A DNA stretch of 64,000 bases, taken from positions 1 through 64,000 of the forward strand of contig NZ_CANKWO010000005.1 in NCBI RefSeq assembly GCF_947487515.1. Direction: 5' to 3'. Below the pieces are notes generated by a model. The model was not told where the DNA came from, made no database searches, and worked only from the letters and a program-made list of their open reading frames with translations. This stretch comes from an uncultured Litoreibacter sp. Its GTDB lineage: Bacteria; Pseudomonadota; Alphaproteobacteria; Rhodobacterales; Rhodobacteraceae. Below, one piece after another: positions 9,097-16,863 of this stretch. Each line of letters begins with the position of its first letter. Position 1 is the stretch's first letter. The position numbers and the translations under genes are program-made.

Positions 9097-10401
9097 ATGC
9101 GAGACCATTCAAATCTTCAAGACATGAACGAACGCTCCTTGGCGCAGCAAACGGCCGTGCGTCGGGCGACCTTCTCTCCGGGTGAGGTGAAAAGCCTCCG
9201 ACCTTTCTCGATTTGGGAGATCTCCCAGTTCATGTTTGATGTTCCAGCGGACACTTTGCGCAAGAAGTTGGCGGATGACCCCTCCCTTCCGCAGGGTGAG
9301 ACGCAAGAAGACGGGCGTCAACGCTGGTTCACCCTTGAGGAGATCAATGAGCTGCGTTTGCGGGTCAAGTTTCGTGGCAAGACCCTACGCCCTGAGCGGC
9401 CCAAGGGACGGGCCATGCGGGTTGCGGTGTCCAACTTTAAGGGCGGCGTCGGGAAAACCGTCGTCGCCCAGCATCTGGCCAATGCCGCTGCATTGGATGG
9501 GTACCGCGTGTTGTGCATCGATTTTGACCCGCAAGCGACCCTAACACACTCCATGGGGCTCAATGAGGTCAAGGAGACGAACACTGTTTGGGGTATCATG
9601 TGTCGCGATTTGTGCCGTGAGGCGGACCGTATTGCAGACAGCTATGACGACCCTGACGACTGCCCCTACCCGTCTTCGGATGAGTTGCCGGAGGATGTAC
9701 AATCCATCGGCGCACAGCGGTTCCAAGATTTCATTCAGCCCACCTGCTGGCCCACTATCGACATCATTCCAAGCTGTGCAAATGCGGCCTTCGTTGAGTT
9801 CGCTTCTGCGCAATACCGGTCCTTGCATAAGGCATGGAGCTTCTTTGGATGCGTCGCGCGATATCTGGATGAATTGCCCGACGATCAATACGACTTGATC
9901 ATCTTCGACTGCCCTCCCGCGATTGGATATCAGTCTCTAAACGCCGCATTTGCGGCAGATATTCTCTACATCCCCTCGGGGCCTGGCTATTGGGAATACG
10001 ACTCGACGACGTCTTACTTGGGTCAATTGGGGGATGCGATGCAGGACATCTCCGAAGGGTTTGCGACCTTGGCTGAGGACGCAGGGTTAACGCTGCCCAA
10101 ACAGTTTCATGATGTACGTTTGCTGATGACGCGCTTTGAAGCCAACAATCCCTTGCACGCCGCAATGATGGATGCGTTTCGCAATGTGTTCGGCGCAGAT
10201 GTCTGCGCCAACCCCATTGAGATGACCCGCGCGGTGGAGCAATCGGGCCGCTTCCAGATGAGCGTCTACGAGCAGGATTATCGGCAAATGACCCGCGAGA
10301 CGTGGAAACGTGCACGGCAAAGCTTTGACCGCGCCTATGACGAATTCCGAAACACTCTGCTGGCCTCATGGAAGCGCCAGTCCGAGCAGGGAAAGGATTG
10401 A
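9097..10401 (+). CDS. parA: ParA-type partition ATPase
   Basis: 434 residues from ATG 9097, preceded by AGCAGG. A GTG 22 codons upstream is open but has no better ribosome site, and the residues between are unlike the family. Residues about 30-95 hold a MerR-like helix-turn-helix region (FSIWEISQFMFDVPADTLRK), typical of plasmid ParA proteins that autoregulate. The deviant Walker A KGGVGKT is at about 115-121, with a second acidic motif FDCPPAIG. ParA moves ParB-bound plasmid DNA over the nucleoid. It is followed after 4 bp by parB, and is divergent from the replicase. Confidence 0.92.
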   Translation: MRDHSNLQDMNERSLAQQTAVRRATFSPGEVKSLRPFSIWEISQFMFDVPADTLRKKLADDPSLPQGETQEDGRQRWFTLEEINELRLRVKFRGKTLRPERPKGRAMRVAVSNFKGGVGKTVVAQHLANAAALDGYRVLCIDFDPQATLTHSMGLNEVKETNTVWGIMCRDLCREADRIADSYDDPDDCPYPSSDELPEDVQSIGAQRFQDFIQPTCWPTIDIIPSCANAAFVEFASAQYRSLHKAWSFFGCVARYLDELPDDQYDLIIFDCPPAIGYQSLNAAFAADILYIPSGPGYWEYDSTTSYLGQLGDAMQDISEGFATLAEDAGLTLPKQFHDVRLLMTRFEANNPLHAAMMDAFRNVFGADVCANPIEMTRAVEQSGRFQMSVYEQDYRQMTRETWKRARQSFDRAYDEFRNTLLASWKRQSEQGKD

Positions 10402-10405
10402 TCAC

Positions 10406-11476
10406 ATGACACGCGACAACAAATTCGGCTTCGCGCCAATAGAGACCAAATCCGTAAAGCCCCGCGAACGGGCGGTGGGCCCGATGGGGGCGGCAGTACG
10501 GGATGCAGCTGAAAGCCTGACCGAAAGCACCGAGGCCAAGGTAGAGCAGCGGCGCCAGAACGCCGATGACGCCAAAGCCTTCCGCGCGGCGGCCGATGAA
10601 GGGCGGGTACTGGAACGCGTTATTCTGTCCGACGTTCACACCGATGATTTGCCCCGCGACCGTCTAGAGTTGGACGCCGTTGCCCAAAGCGATGAGATGG
10701 AGGAGCTGAAATCCTCCATCATGGCCCGCGGGCAAAAGGAGCCGGTGGAGCTTTACCGCGGCGATGACGGTCGTTTGCAGTTGAAGAAAGGGTGGCGCCG
10801 CTTCACCGCCCTGAGCCAGCTTTTCGCGGAGACGGGGGATGAGGCCTACTCTGGTATCATTGCGCGGATCGCGAAGGCTGATGATAACCGCCTGATGCGC
10901 TACATTGACATGGTCGAAGAGAACGTCGTGCGCGAGGATTTGACCTTCGCAGAGATGGCGCAAGTGGCCATTACCGCCGCGTCTGATGCGCAAGTCGAAG
11001 AGGGCTCGGCGGATGTTTTAGTGGGGCGTTTGTATGGCGCTTTGCACAAGATGAAGAAGTCTTACATCCGCAGTTTTGTGACACTTCTGGAGGCCTTGGA
11101 GGAAGACCTGTCATGGCCCAAATCGGTGCCGCGCAATCTTGGCGTCGATGTTGCGCGCGCGTTTAAAGCAGGGCAGGGGGATGTCGCGGAGTTGCGATCC
11201 CGCCTTGCTGTAGCTGCGACGCCGGATGCGCAGAATGCAGTGCTTGCGGATTTTGCGGGAGGGGCGGCGCCCACGGCGAAGCCATCCGTCAAAGCACCTA
11301 AGCAGAAGTTCGAGTTCCACGTGGGCCAGACCAAAGTGACGGCCCGCCAAGGGGAGTGCCGTATCGTCTCCAAACAGGATTATGCGTCGATCCCCAAGGC
11401 TCAGCTGCAGCGTGCGATCAAGGCGTTTGAGGATGCATTGGCCGAGGAAGGAAGCCCTTCCATCAAAAGCCTCTAG
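10406..11476 (+). CDS. parB: ParB-type centromere-binding protein
   Basis: 356 residues. The ATG at 10406 follows the parA stop by 4 bases with AAAGG upstream; the frame is open further upstream inside parA, but this start suits an operon. The ParB N-terminal domain is visible at about residues 70-185 (LPRDRLELDAVAQSDEMEELKSSIMARGQKEPVE; KKGWRRFTALSQL; EENVVREDLTFAEMAQ, the ENxxREDL box). The central helix-turn-helix is less clear, and the C-terminal 100 residues would dimerise. It should bind the partition site, for which a perfect palindrome directly after its stop codon is the best candidate. Confidence 0.9.
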   Translation: MTRDNKFGFAPIETKSVKPRERAVGPMGAAVRDAAESLTESTEAKVEQRRQNADDAKAFRAAADEGRVLERVILSDVHTDDLPRDRLELDAVAQSDEMEELKSSIMARGQKEPVELYRGDDGRLQLKKGWRRFTALSQLFAETGDEAYSGIIARIAKADDNRLMRYIDMVEENVVREDLTFAEMAQVAITAASDAQVEEGSADVLVGRLYGALHKMKKSYIRSFVTLLEALEEDLSWPKSVPRNLGVDVARAFKAGQGDVAELRSRLAVAATPDAQNAVLADFAGGAAPTAKPSVKAPKQKFEFHVGQTKVTARQGECRIVSKQDYASIPKAQLQRAIKAFEDALAEEGSPSIKSL

Positions 11477-11494
11477 GGTAACCCATGGGTTACC
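11477..11494. promoter_or_regulatory. Candidate parS: 18-bp perfect palindrome
   Basis: GGTAACCCATGGGTTACC begins at the base after the parB TAG and reads identically on both strands. Palindromic sites of this kind next to parAB are the usual centromeres of plasmids. No second copy was noticed in the window. A transcription terminator is less likely because no loop or T tract is present. Confidence 0.55.
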
Positions 11495-11525
11495 TTTTGG
11501 GGGTGTTGAGGGGATTATTTTTGCT

Positions 11526-11560
11526 AATCAAATCAAAATTGGCTGGTTTTTGATTTGATT
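11526..11560. promoter_or_regulatory. 13-bp inverted repeat upstream of fic
   Basis: AATCAAATCAAAA and TTTTGATTTGATT are perfect inverted arms separated by 9 bases, ending 18 bases before the fic ATG. AT-rich arms and a position over the expected promoter/leader suggest an operator for fic, or a hairpin in its leader. It could also serve as terminator for parAB, although the arms hold no GC. Confidence 0.4.
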
Positions 11561-11578
11561 AACGGTTAGAACCCCCTC

Positions 11579-12655
11579 ATGGCAGAAATTTGGTCCTCCC
11601 CCTATTGGCCGCGATTTATCTTCGACGCGACGGCCCTAGCCCCCTTGCTTGCCGCCGCATCCGAGGCGGTGGGCGAAGTGCGCGGAATGCATGCAGGTCT
11701 TACCGACGACGAACGAGATGAAATCATCTTACGGGAATTCACCCGCGAAGCAGTGCATAGTTTCTCCATCGAAGGCGTGGAATTGGAGCCCTCTCAAATA
11801 CAGGCGTCTATCGTGGCCAGTATGGCAAACAAGGCTCTAACACAGCCCAAACGCCGCGCCGACGATGTGGTCGCGGTGATGCGGGACGCGCGGAGCGGGG
11901 CAGGGGGGCTGACGGCGGAACGGCTGCAAAACTGGCATGCCACCCTGTTTGCAAAAGCCGAAGTCGAAGACCTTGGCCAATGGCGAAGCTTCGACATGGT
12001 CATCGCCAAAAGCAACATCGCGGGGCGAGAGAATGAAGTTCTTTACCGCGCAGTGCCTGCCGCGCGGGTGGCCTATGAGATGGAAGAATTTCTTAACTGG
12101 CTGGCCACGGATAAAAGCCCGCCGGCGATCCGCGCAGCAGTGGCGCATCTGTGGTTCGAGAGCATTCACCCTTTCAGCGACGGCAACGGGCGTATTGGTC
12201 GGGCCTTAATAGAGTATGTTTTTGCTCAAACTGCGTTGCTGCCGTTTTCCTTGTCGCGCCAGATCGAAGCCGACAAACAGGGCTATTATGATGCTTTGCA
12301 AGCGGGGCGTGTAGAGGGGCAAGGCGGGATCGACGCCACGCCCTTCATCGGGTGGTTCCTCGAGGCCTTGCTGGCAGGCGTGGAGGCCGCCCATGCCGAG
12401 GCGCGGTTCCTCGCGGCACGCAACCGGTTCTTCTTGCGTCACGAGAGCGCTTTGAGCGCGCGACAGGGCGCTGTGCTGCGCAAATGGTGGGGCTTGGGTG
12501 CTGAAAGCGTCTCAGAAGGCCTCACAGCGCGTCTTTACGTCAAGTTAGGCTCTATTGCACCTGCAACCGCCACGCGGGATCTGGCGGCGCTTGAAGAGGC
12601 TGGGGTGCTCGAAGGCGTGGGGGCAGGGCGCAGTCGCGTATATCTGAGCATTTGA
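11579..12655 (+). CDS. Fic-domain AMP-transferase-like protein (DUF4172 type)
   Basis: 358 residues. The N-terminus (IWSSPYWPRFIFDATALAPL) matches the DUF4172-type Fic N-domain. An inhibitory helix motif S-x-x-x-E-G is at residues 61-66 (SFSIEG), placing it in class II, where the helix comes from the same chain and blocks the active site. The catalytic loop HPFSDGNGRIGR is at 197-208, complete with His197 and the anion-binding GNGR. A C-terminal winged-helix-like region (about 300-358) may bind DNA. Fic enzymes usually transfer AMP to protein hydroxyls. It is monocistronic, just downstream of the partition locus, so it could act as a regulated toxin-like module of the replicon (inference). 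Confidence 0.88.
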   Translation: MAEIWSSPYWPRFIFDATALAPLLAAASEAVGEVRGMHAGLTDDERDEIILREFTREAVHSFSIEGVELEPSQIQASIVASMANKALTQPKRRADDVVAVMRDARSGAGGLTAERLQNWHATLFAKAEVEDLGQWRSFDMVIAKSNIAGRENEVLYRAVPAARVAYEMEEFLNWLATDKSPPAIRAAVAHLWFESIHPFSDGNGRIGRALIEYVFAQTALLPFSLSRQIEADKQGYYDALQAGRVEGQGGIDATPFIGWFLEALLAGVEAAHAEARFLAARNRFFLRHESALSARQGAVLRKWWGLGAESVSEGLTARLYVKLGSIAPATATRDLAALEEAGVLEGVGAGRSRVYLSI

Positions 12656-12762
12656 CCCCATGTTCACAGCTTGACGAAGGCTGCCCTATCTAATTGTCTA
12701 ACCCAACGGGCATAGTGGCCGCCTACATTATGATTTTAGTAAAATGAGTTTAGGAGAATGAG

Positions 12763-13548
12763 ATGCGTTGCCACGAAGTAGACTATGAAATTTTCGGCGA
12801 TGACATGCAGATTGTTGAGGTAGAGCTTGACCCAAGCGAGGTTGTGATCGCCGAGGCTGGTGCCATGAACTACATGGAAGACGGCATCGGGTTTGAGACA
12901 CGGATGGGGGATGGCTCTCGTCCGTCCGGCGGCATTATGGATTCTCTCTTGAACGTGGGTAAACGCGTGCTGACCGGAGAGTCGATCTTCATGACGCATT
13001 TCAAGAATGACGGTCAGGGTAAAAAGCGGGTGGCTTTTGCGGCTCCCTACCCGGGGAAGATCATTCCTGTGGACATGGCCGCCATCGGCGAAGAGCTGAT
13101 TTGCCAGAAAGATGCGTTCCTTTGCGCGGCTTTCGGGACATCCACCGACATTGCATTTCAGCGCAAGCTAGGGGCGGGATTCTTTGGTGGCGAGGGGTTC
13201 ATTCTACAACGTCTGAATGGTGACGGGATGGCTTTCATTCACGTCGGCGGCACGGTTATCAAACGCGAATTGCAGGCAGGGGAAGTGCTGCGGGTGGATA
13301 CAGGTTGCTTGGCGGCGATGACGGCAGGTGTCGAATATGACATCGAGCGCGCAGGCAATCTGAAGTCCATGGTTTTCGGTGGCGAGGGGATCTTTCTGGC
13401 GACACTGCGGGGACCGGGAACGGTCTATCTCCAAAGTCTGCCGTTCTCTCGCCTTGCGGATCGCGTGATCCGAGCCGCAGGCCCAGGGGGAAGCAAAGGC
13501 GAAGGCTCAATTCTAGGTGGGTTGGGCGACATGTTCGGCGACCGCTAA
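12763..13548 (+). CDS. AIM24/TIGR00266 family protein
   Basis: 261 residues with AGGAG before the ATG. The sequence [20 protein letters not shown] ... [13 protein letters not shown] and the internal Gly-rich segments ([10 protein letters not shown]-like, here [14 protein letters not shown]) are characteristic of the AIM24/TIGR00266 family, a beta-rich fold of unknown biochemical role found in bacteria and, as AIM24, in mitochondria. No signal peptide. It stands alone and ends at a strong bidirectional terminator facing vgrG. A role cannot be assigned from context. Confidence 0.85.
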   Translation: MRCHEVDYEIFGDDMQIVEVELDPSEVVIAEAGAMNYMEDGIGFETRMGDGSRPSGGIMDSLLNVGKRVLTGESIFMTHFKNDGQGKKRVAFAAPYPGKIIPVDMAAIGEELICQKDAFLCAAFGTSTDIAFQRKLGAGFFGGEGFILQRLNGDGMAFIHVGGTVIKRELQAGEVLRVDTGCLAAMTAGVEYDIERAGNLKSMVFGGEGIFLATLRGPGTVYLQSLPFSRLADRVIRAAGPGGSKGEGSILGGLGDMFGDR

Positions 13549-13570
13549 ACCGTCATTAATTTAGAAACGA

Positions 13571-13603
13571 AAAAAGGCTCCGGTGGTAAACCGGAGCCTT
13601 TTT
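13571..13603. terminator. Bidirectional rho-independent terminator
   Basis: A 14-base stem (AAAAAGGCTCCGGT / ACCGGAGCCTTTTT) with a 5-base loop, flanked by A and T runs on both sides. It sits between the convergent AIM24-like gene and vgrG and can serve both. Confidence 0.92.
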
Positions 13604-13634
13604 AAATTGTAGAAAATTAGGTGGCTGTTACGCC

Positions 13635-15692
13635 TTATTCACCCTCTTTCGGGCATTCCTCGACCAAGGGTAGGGCCTTATTTGCGGCGCCCGAAAGTGT
13701 CGGAACTTGCGCAGACCCCGAGCCACCCATGCTGACCATGCCTTTGAGGTCAATTTTCGGCGCTTTCAACTCGATCCCCGAAGGCCCGATCGTGATCGAG
13801 CCGCCTGGGCCTTTAATGGTGAACTTCTCGTAGGCCATGAGCGTGTGCTTGCCGGTGTTGGTGGTGATGCTTTCAACCACATTTACCGTCATTTTGCCGG
13901 AAACCTCATGCTCTACATTGCGGCCGACCGAAATCAAGTGATCCGCGTAGATGGCTTGCTTGTGGATGTTGCCAACGTTTTGGATGTGGTCTTTGCCATA
14001 GTCTTCGATCTGGTTCTGACCAACCTTGTAGTTCACGTCGCGACCAATGGTGTGGCGGGCATCTCGTCCTACGGATTCGGTGTGATCTTGCCCGACAGAG
14101 ATGGATTTATCCCGTCCGACGGTTTCAAACTGATCGTTATCCACCCGTTTCTCACGGTTGTTTTCAATGTGGATTTCCTGATCCTTCTGACCGTGCATGT
14201 AGATCTTTTCTTGATCTTTTTCGTCCTCGAAGGTCAGCTCGTTAAAGCCGCTGCCTTGATGGGTGTCGGTCTTGAATACAGATTTGGTTTTATTGGACGG
14301 AAGCGCATAAGGCGCATTGTTCTTGCCGTTGTAGACGCAGCCTGTGACCAAGGGTTGATCGGGGTCGCCTTCAAGGAACTCGACCACGACTTCCATGCCG
14401 ATACGTGGGATGATCATGCCACCCCAGCCTTTGCCGGCCCAGTTCTGTGACACGCGGCAGCGCATCGAGTAGGCCTTGTCGCGGTCCCAGTGGAAGTGAA
14501 CCCAAATGCGGCCATATTCGTCGCAGTCGATCTCTCCTTCGCCCACAACAACAGCCGTTTGAGGCCCATGGACGATGGGGCGGGGGGTGACGCGTTCTGG
14601 CTCGAAGGGTTCTGCGATCGGGGACATGATGTAGCTGGCCGTATAGGCGTAGCCATCATCCCCTGCGTCGCCGGAGCCGTATGCCTGCGAACGGAAGGTG
14701 TAATCTACGCGCAGACACAAGAATTCCTCGTCCAAGATGCCGGGTACCTGCTGCCCGCCAACGGTGACGCGGCACCCTGCGTTCAGGGACACCACATCGC
14801 CCACAACAGAATGGTAGTGATCGTTGGAACGTTCTTGCAGCGTGCGCAGCTTCACCACTTCGGTGCCGCGGCCGCGGTCAAGATAGTCCCCCGGGTAGTC
14901 ATAGCTTTCGATCTGACCGTTGTCATATTGGGCATCGCCGGTCTGCTCTGTCAGCATTTGCGATACGGGTGTTTTGAAGTTGTAATCGGTCAGGGTCACA
15001 GCGCCGGTGGTGAGCAGGCGACGCGGTTGCCAATGCCAGAAGTGCTCCTCCGGCGGGCGATGCTGCCCATCGATGGGATAAAAGGGCACGGTGCCTTGGT
15101 CGATCACTGGGAAATCGTCCATGTTGTCGTTCAAGACCAGCTTATGAGCGCCCTCTTCATGCACGAAATAATAGTGGATGCCGAAGCGTTCCAACTGGCG
15201 GGCGACAAAGTCAAAGTCGCTTTCGCGGTACTGAACCGTATACTCCAATTCGGGGTAAGAGCGGGTCAGATTGATCTCGAATGTCGTGTCGCCGTGGCCG
15301 GTGTATTCGCTCAGGACGGTTTGGATGATGCTGGTCACGTCTTGGTTGTGGAAAATCCGCTGATTCCGGCGACGGGTCGCAAGCCAGAACCAAGGGCGCA
15401 GGACCAGCTCGTAGGTATTGCCGTTTTCCTGAACGCCGGTCCATTCGGCCTCGGTTACAACCCCATCGAAGAAGGATGTGTCCCCCGACATCGAATCAAG
15501 TTCGACTGTGGCATGGGTGCCGATCAGGGTGTTGAAGTCGATATTTGGCTCGTGAGACAGGGCCTCGACCTTGAACTGAAAGAGTTCGTCGATGCCACTA
15601 TGCCCATCGAATCGCAGCAGAACCAAATGGTCCTTCCCGAGCGACGTGTGAAGTTTCCCGACTTTGTTATCTTGAGAGAATGGCTTGTTCAT
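13635..15692 (-). CDS. vgrG: T6SS spike protein VgrG (TssI)
   Basis: 685 residues. The gp27-like N-terminal part covers about 1-370 (LVLLRFDGHSGIDELFQFKV; LERFGIHYYFVHEEG). The gp5-like OB fold follows (GEIDCDEYGRIWVHFHWDRD; MRCRVSQNWAGKGWGGMIIPR; LVTGCVYNGKN). Then a repetitive needle of GxD/VGRD units (about 545-610) and a short tail (KIDLKGMVSMGGSG) without an obvious extra enzymatic domain. Trimers form the piercing tip of the T6SS tube. It is last in a four-gene operon with a DUF4123 adaptor, candidate effector and FGE-like protein, 91 bp after the previous gene. No strong ribosome site is seen. Confidence 0.95.
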   Translation of the reverse strand: MNKPFSQDNKVGKLHTSLGKDHLVLLRFDGHSGIDELFQFKVEALSHEPNIDFNTLIGTHATVELDSMSGDTSFFDGVVTEAEWTGVQENGNTYELVLRPWFWLATRRRNQRIFHNQDVTSIIQTVLSEYTGHGDTTFEINLTRSYPELEYTVQYRESDFDFVARQLERFGIHYYFVHEEGAHKLVLNDNMDDFPVIDQGTVPFYPIDGQHRPPEEHFWHWQPRRLLTTGAVTLTDYNFKTPVSQMLTEQTGDAQYDNGQIESYDYPGDYLDRGRGTEVVKLRTLQERSNDHYHSVVGDVVSLNAGCRVTVGGQQVPGILDEEFLCLRVDYTFRSQAYGSGDAGDDGYAYTASYIMSPIAEPFEPERVTPRPIVHGPQTAVVVGEGEIDCDEYGRIWVHFHWDRDKAYSMRCRVSQNWAGKGWGGMIIPRIGMEVVVEFLEGDPDQPLVTGCVYNGKNNAPYALPSNKTKSVFKTDTHQGSGFNELTFEDEKDQEKIYMHGQKDQEIHIENNREKRVDNDQFETVGRDKSISVGQDHTESVGRDARHTIGRDVNYKVGQNQIEDYGKDHIQNVGNIHKQAIYADHLISVGRNVEHEVSGKMTVNVVESITTNTGKHTLMAYEKFTIKGPGGSITIGPSGIELKAPKIDLKGMVSMGGSGSAQVPTLSGAANKALPLVEECPKEGE

Positions 15693-15783
15693 GAAAATTG
15701 AACCCGAGTAAAAAATGAAATAACTGGCATGATCGTACCCTTGTATTGGCGTTTTGCCAAGAAATGATGAGGTGACTGGTGCA

Positions 15784-16863
15784 TTAGCGACGCTTCAATG
15801 GCTCAAAGGCCTTTGGAAAGTCGTCAGGGATGGCCCCGGGGGGCCGTCCGAAACCGGATTTGTCAGGGGCGTCGGCGATGTTCACAACGCAGCGGGCCCC
15901 AACAGAAAAGCCATCATAAATAACGTCTAGATCTGGCTCGAAATAGGGTGCTTTGCTCGGAAAGTATTGGAGCATGTCTTCACGATGGAGCTGACCCGCA
16001 GCGCCATACATGAAGAGTGAGTTCAGTGACGCCTGAGCCCCATGATATGACCCGCGCCAAACACGGCGGTGCCGCAGCGCGGGGTCACCTTCAAAGCCGT
16101 TCTCAAAAACCGCACCGCTCTCTGGGTCGGCCCAGCTTTCCAATACCCATTCCGAAAGATTGGAACTCATCGCATAGAGGCCGATTGGATTGGGCGGGTA
16201 GGCATCGGGAAGATGCGAGGTGTGGGGCTGATCGTTGAGCGTCTCATGGTACAGTTTCGCTAAATAATCGTAGGTGCCGTCCTGCGTTGCATAGGCCACA
16301 TCATGCCCACCCGACCGGGCGGCGTATTCCCATTGCTCTTGCGTTGGTAAGTTAAAGGGATGACCCGTGATTTCCGAAAGCCATTCACAAAAACCGGTCG
16401 CTTGGTGATAGGCGATGTTCGCAGGATAGGGGCCCTGCCTTTCGTGACCGTTGGGCACATCCGGGCGCAAAGAAAGGTCATTTGCGGCGGCATAGAGGTC
16501 GAAGTCGTAATTGGTGACCTCAAAGCGGGAGATGTAGTAGCTGCCGATGCTGATAGGAGCGCGGTCGGCGTCTACGACAGGGCCGTAGATAAGTTCGTTG
16601 CGAACTTCACCGTCCAGCATGACCGGAACCGGCACGTTGCCCAGCTTGAAACTGCCACCGGGAATATAGACCATGTCGCCCAGCACGCGCTGGCGCAGGT
16701 CTTCGATGTTGCGGGTTGATGCGCGCGGGGCAGAGTAGCCTTTCAGCCCGTCGCCGCCAAAGAATTTTTCCACGTCAATCATTCCATCAGAATCCAATGC
16801 CCAGGTTACTGCCGCAGCGCATGCCACGACGCCGGTGAGTGCGCCCCATACCCATTTCTTCAT
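15784..16863 (-). CDS. Exported FGE/SUMF1-like protein in T6SS cargo operon
   Basis: 359 residues. The N-terminus has a hydrophobic export segment with a lipobox-like VVAC (residues about 12-15), so it may be a lipoprotein or a periplasmic protein. From residue about 65 it follows the formylglycine-generating-enzyme/SUMF1 fold (MVYIPGGSFKLGN; PISIGSYYISRFEVTNYDF; ATGFCEWLSEITGHPFNLPT; QEQWEYAARSG; LSEWVLESW; GFSVGARCVVN). The catalytic Cys pair of true FGE is not seen near the RGSY segment, so enzymatic activity is doubtful. The start overlaps the stop of the upstream effector candidate by 4 bp (ATGA), implying coupled expression. Immunity protein or effector partner is the likely role; this is inference. 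Confidence 0.75.
   Translation of the reverse strand: MKKWVWGALTGVVACAAAVTWALDSDGMIDVEKFFGGDGLKGYSAPRASTRNIEDLRQRVLGDMVYIPGGSFKLGNVPVPVMLDGEVRNELIYGPVVDADRAPISIGSYYISRFEVTNYDFDLYAAANDLSLRPDVPNGHERQGPYPANIAYHQATGFCEWLSEITGHPFNLPTQEQWEYAARSGGHDVAYATQDGTYDYLAKLYHETLNDQPHTSHLPDAYPPNPIGLYAMSSNLSEWVLESWADPESGAVFENGFEGDPALRHRRVWRGSYHGAQASLNSLFMYGAAGQLHREDMLQYFPSKAPYFEPDLDVIYDGFSVGARCVVNIADAPDKSGFGRPPGAIPDDFPKAFEPLKRR

Noticed and set aside
13707-15701. Long + strand frames opposite vgrG (247 and 403 codons)
   Set aside because: They are shadows of vgrG, which is a certain gene; the translations match no known protein pattern.
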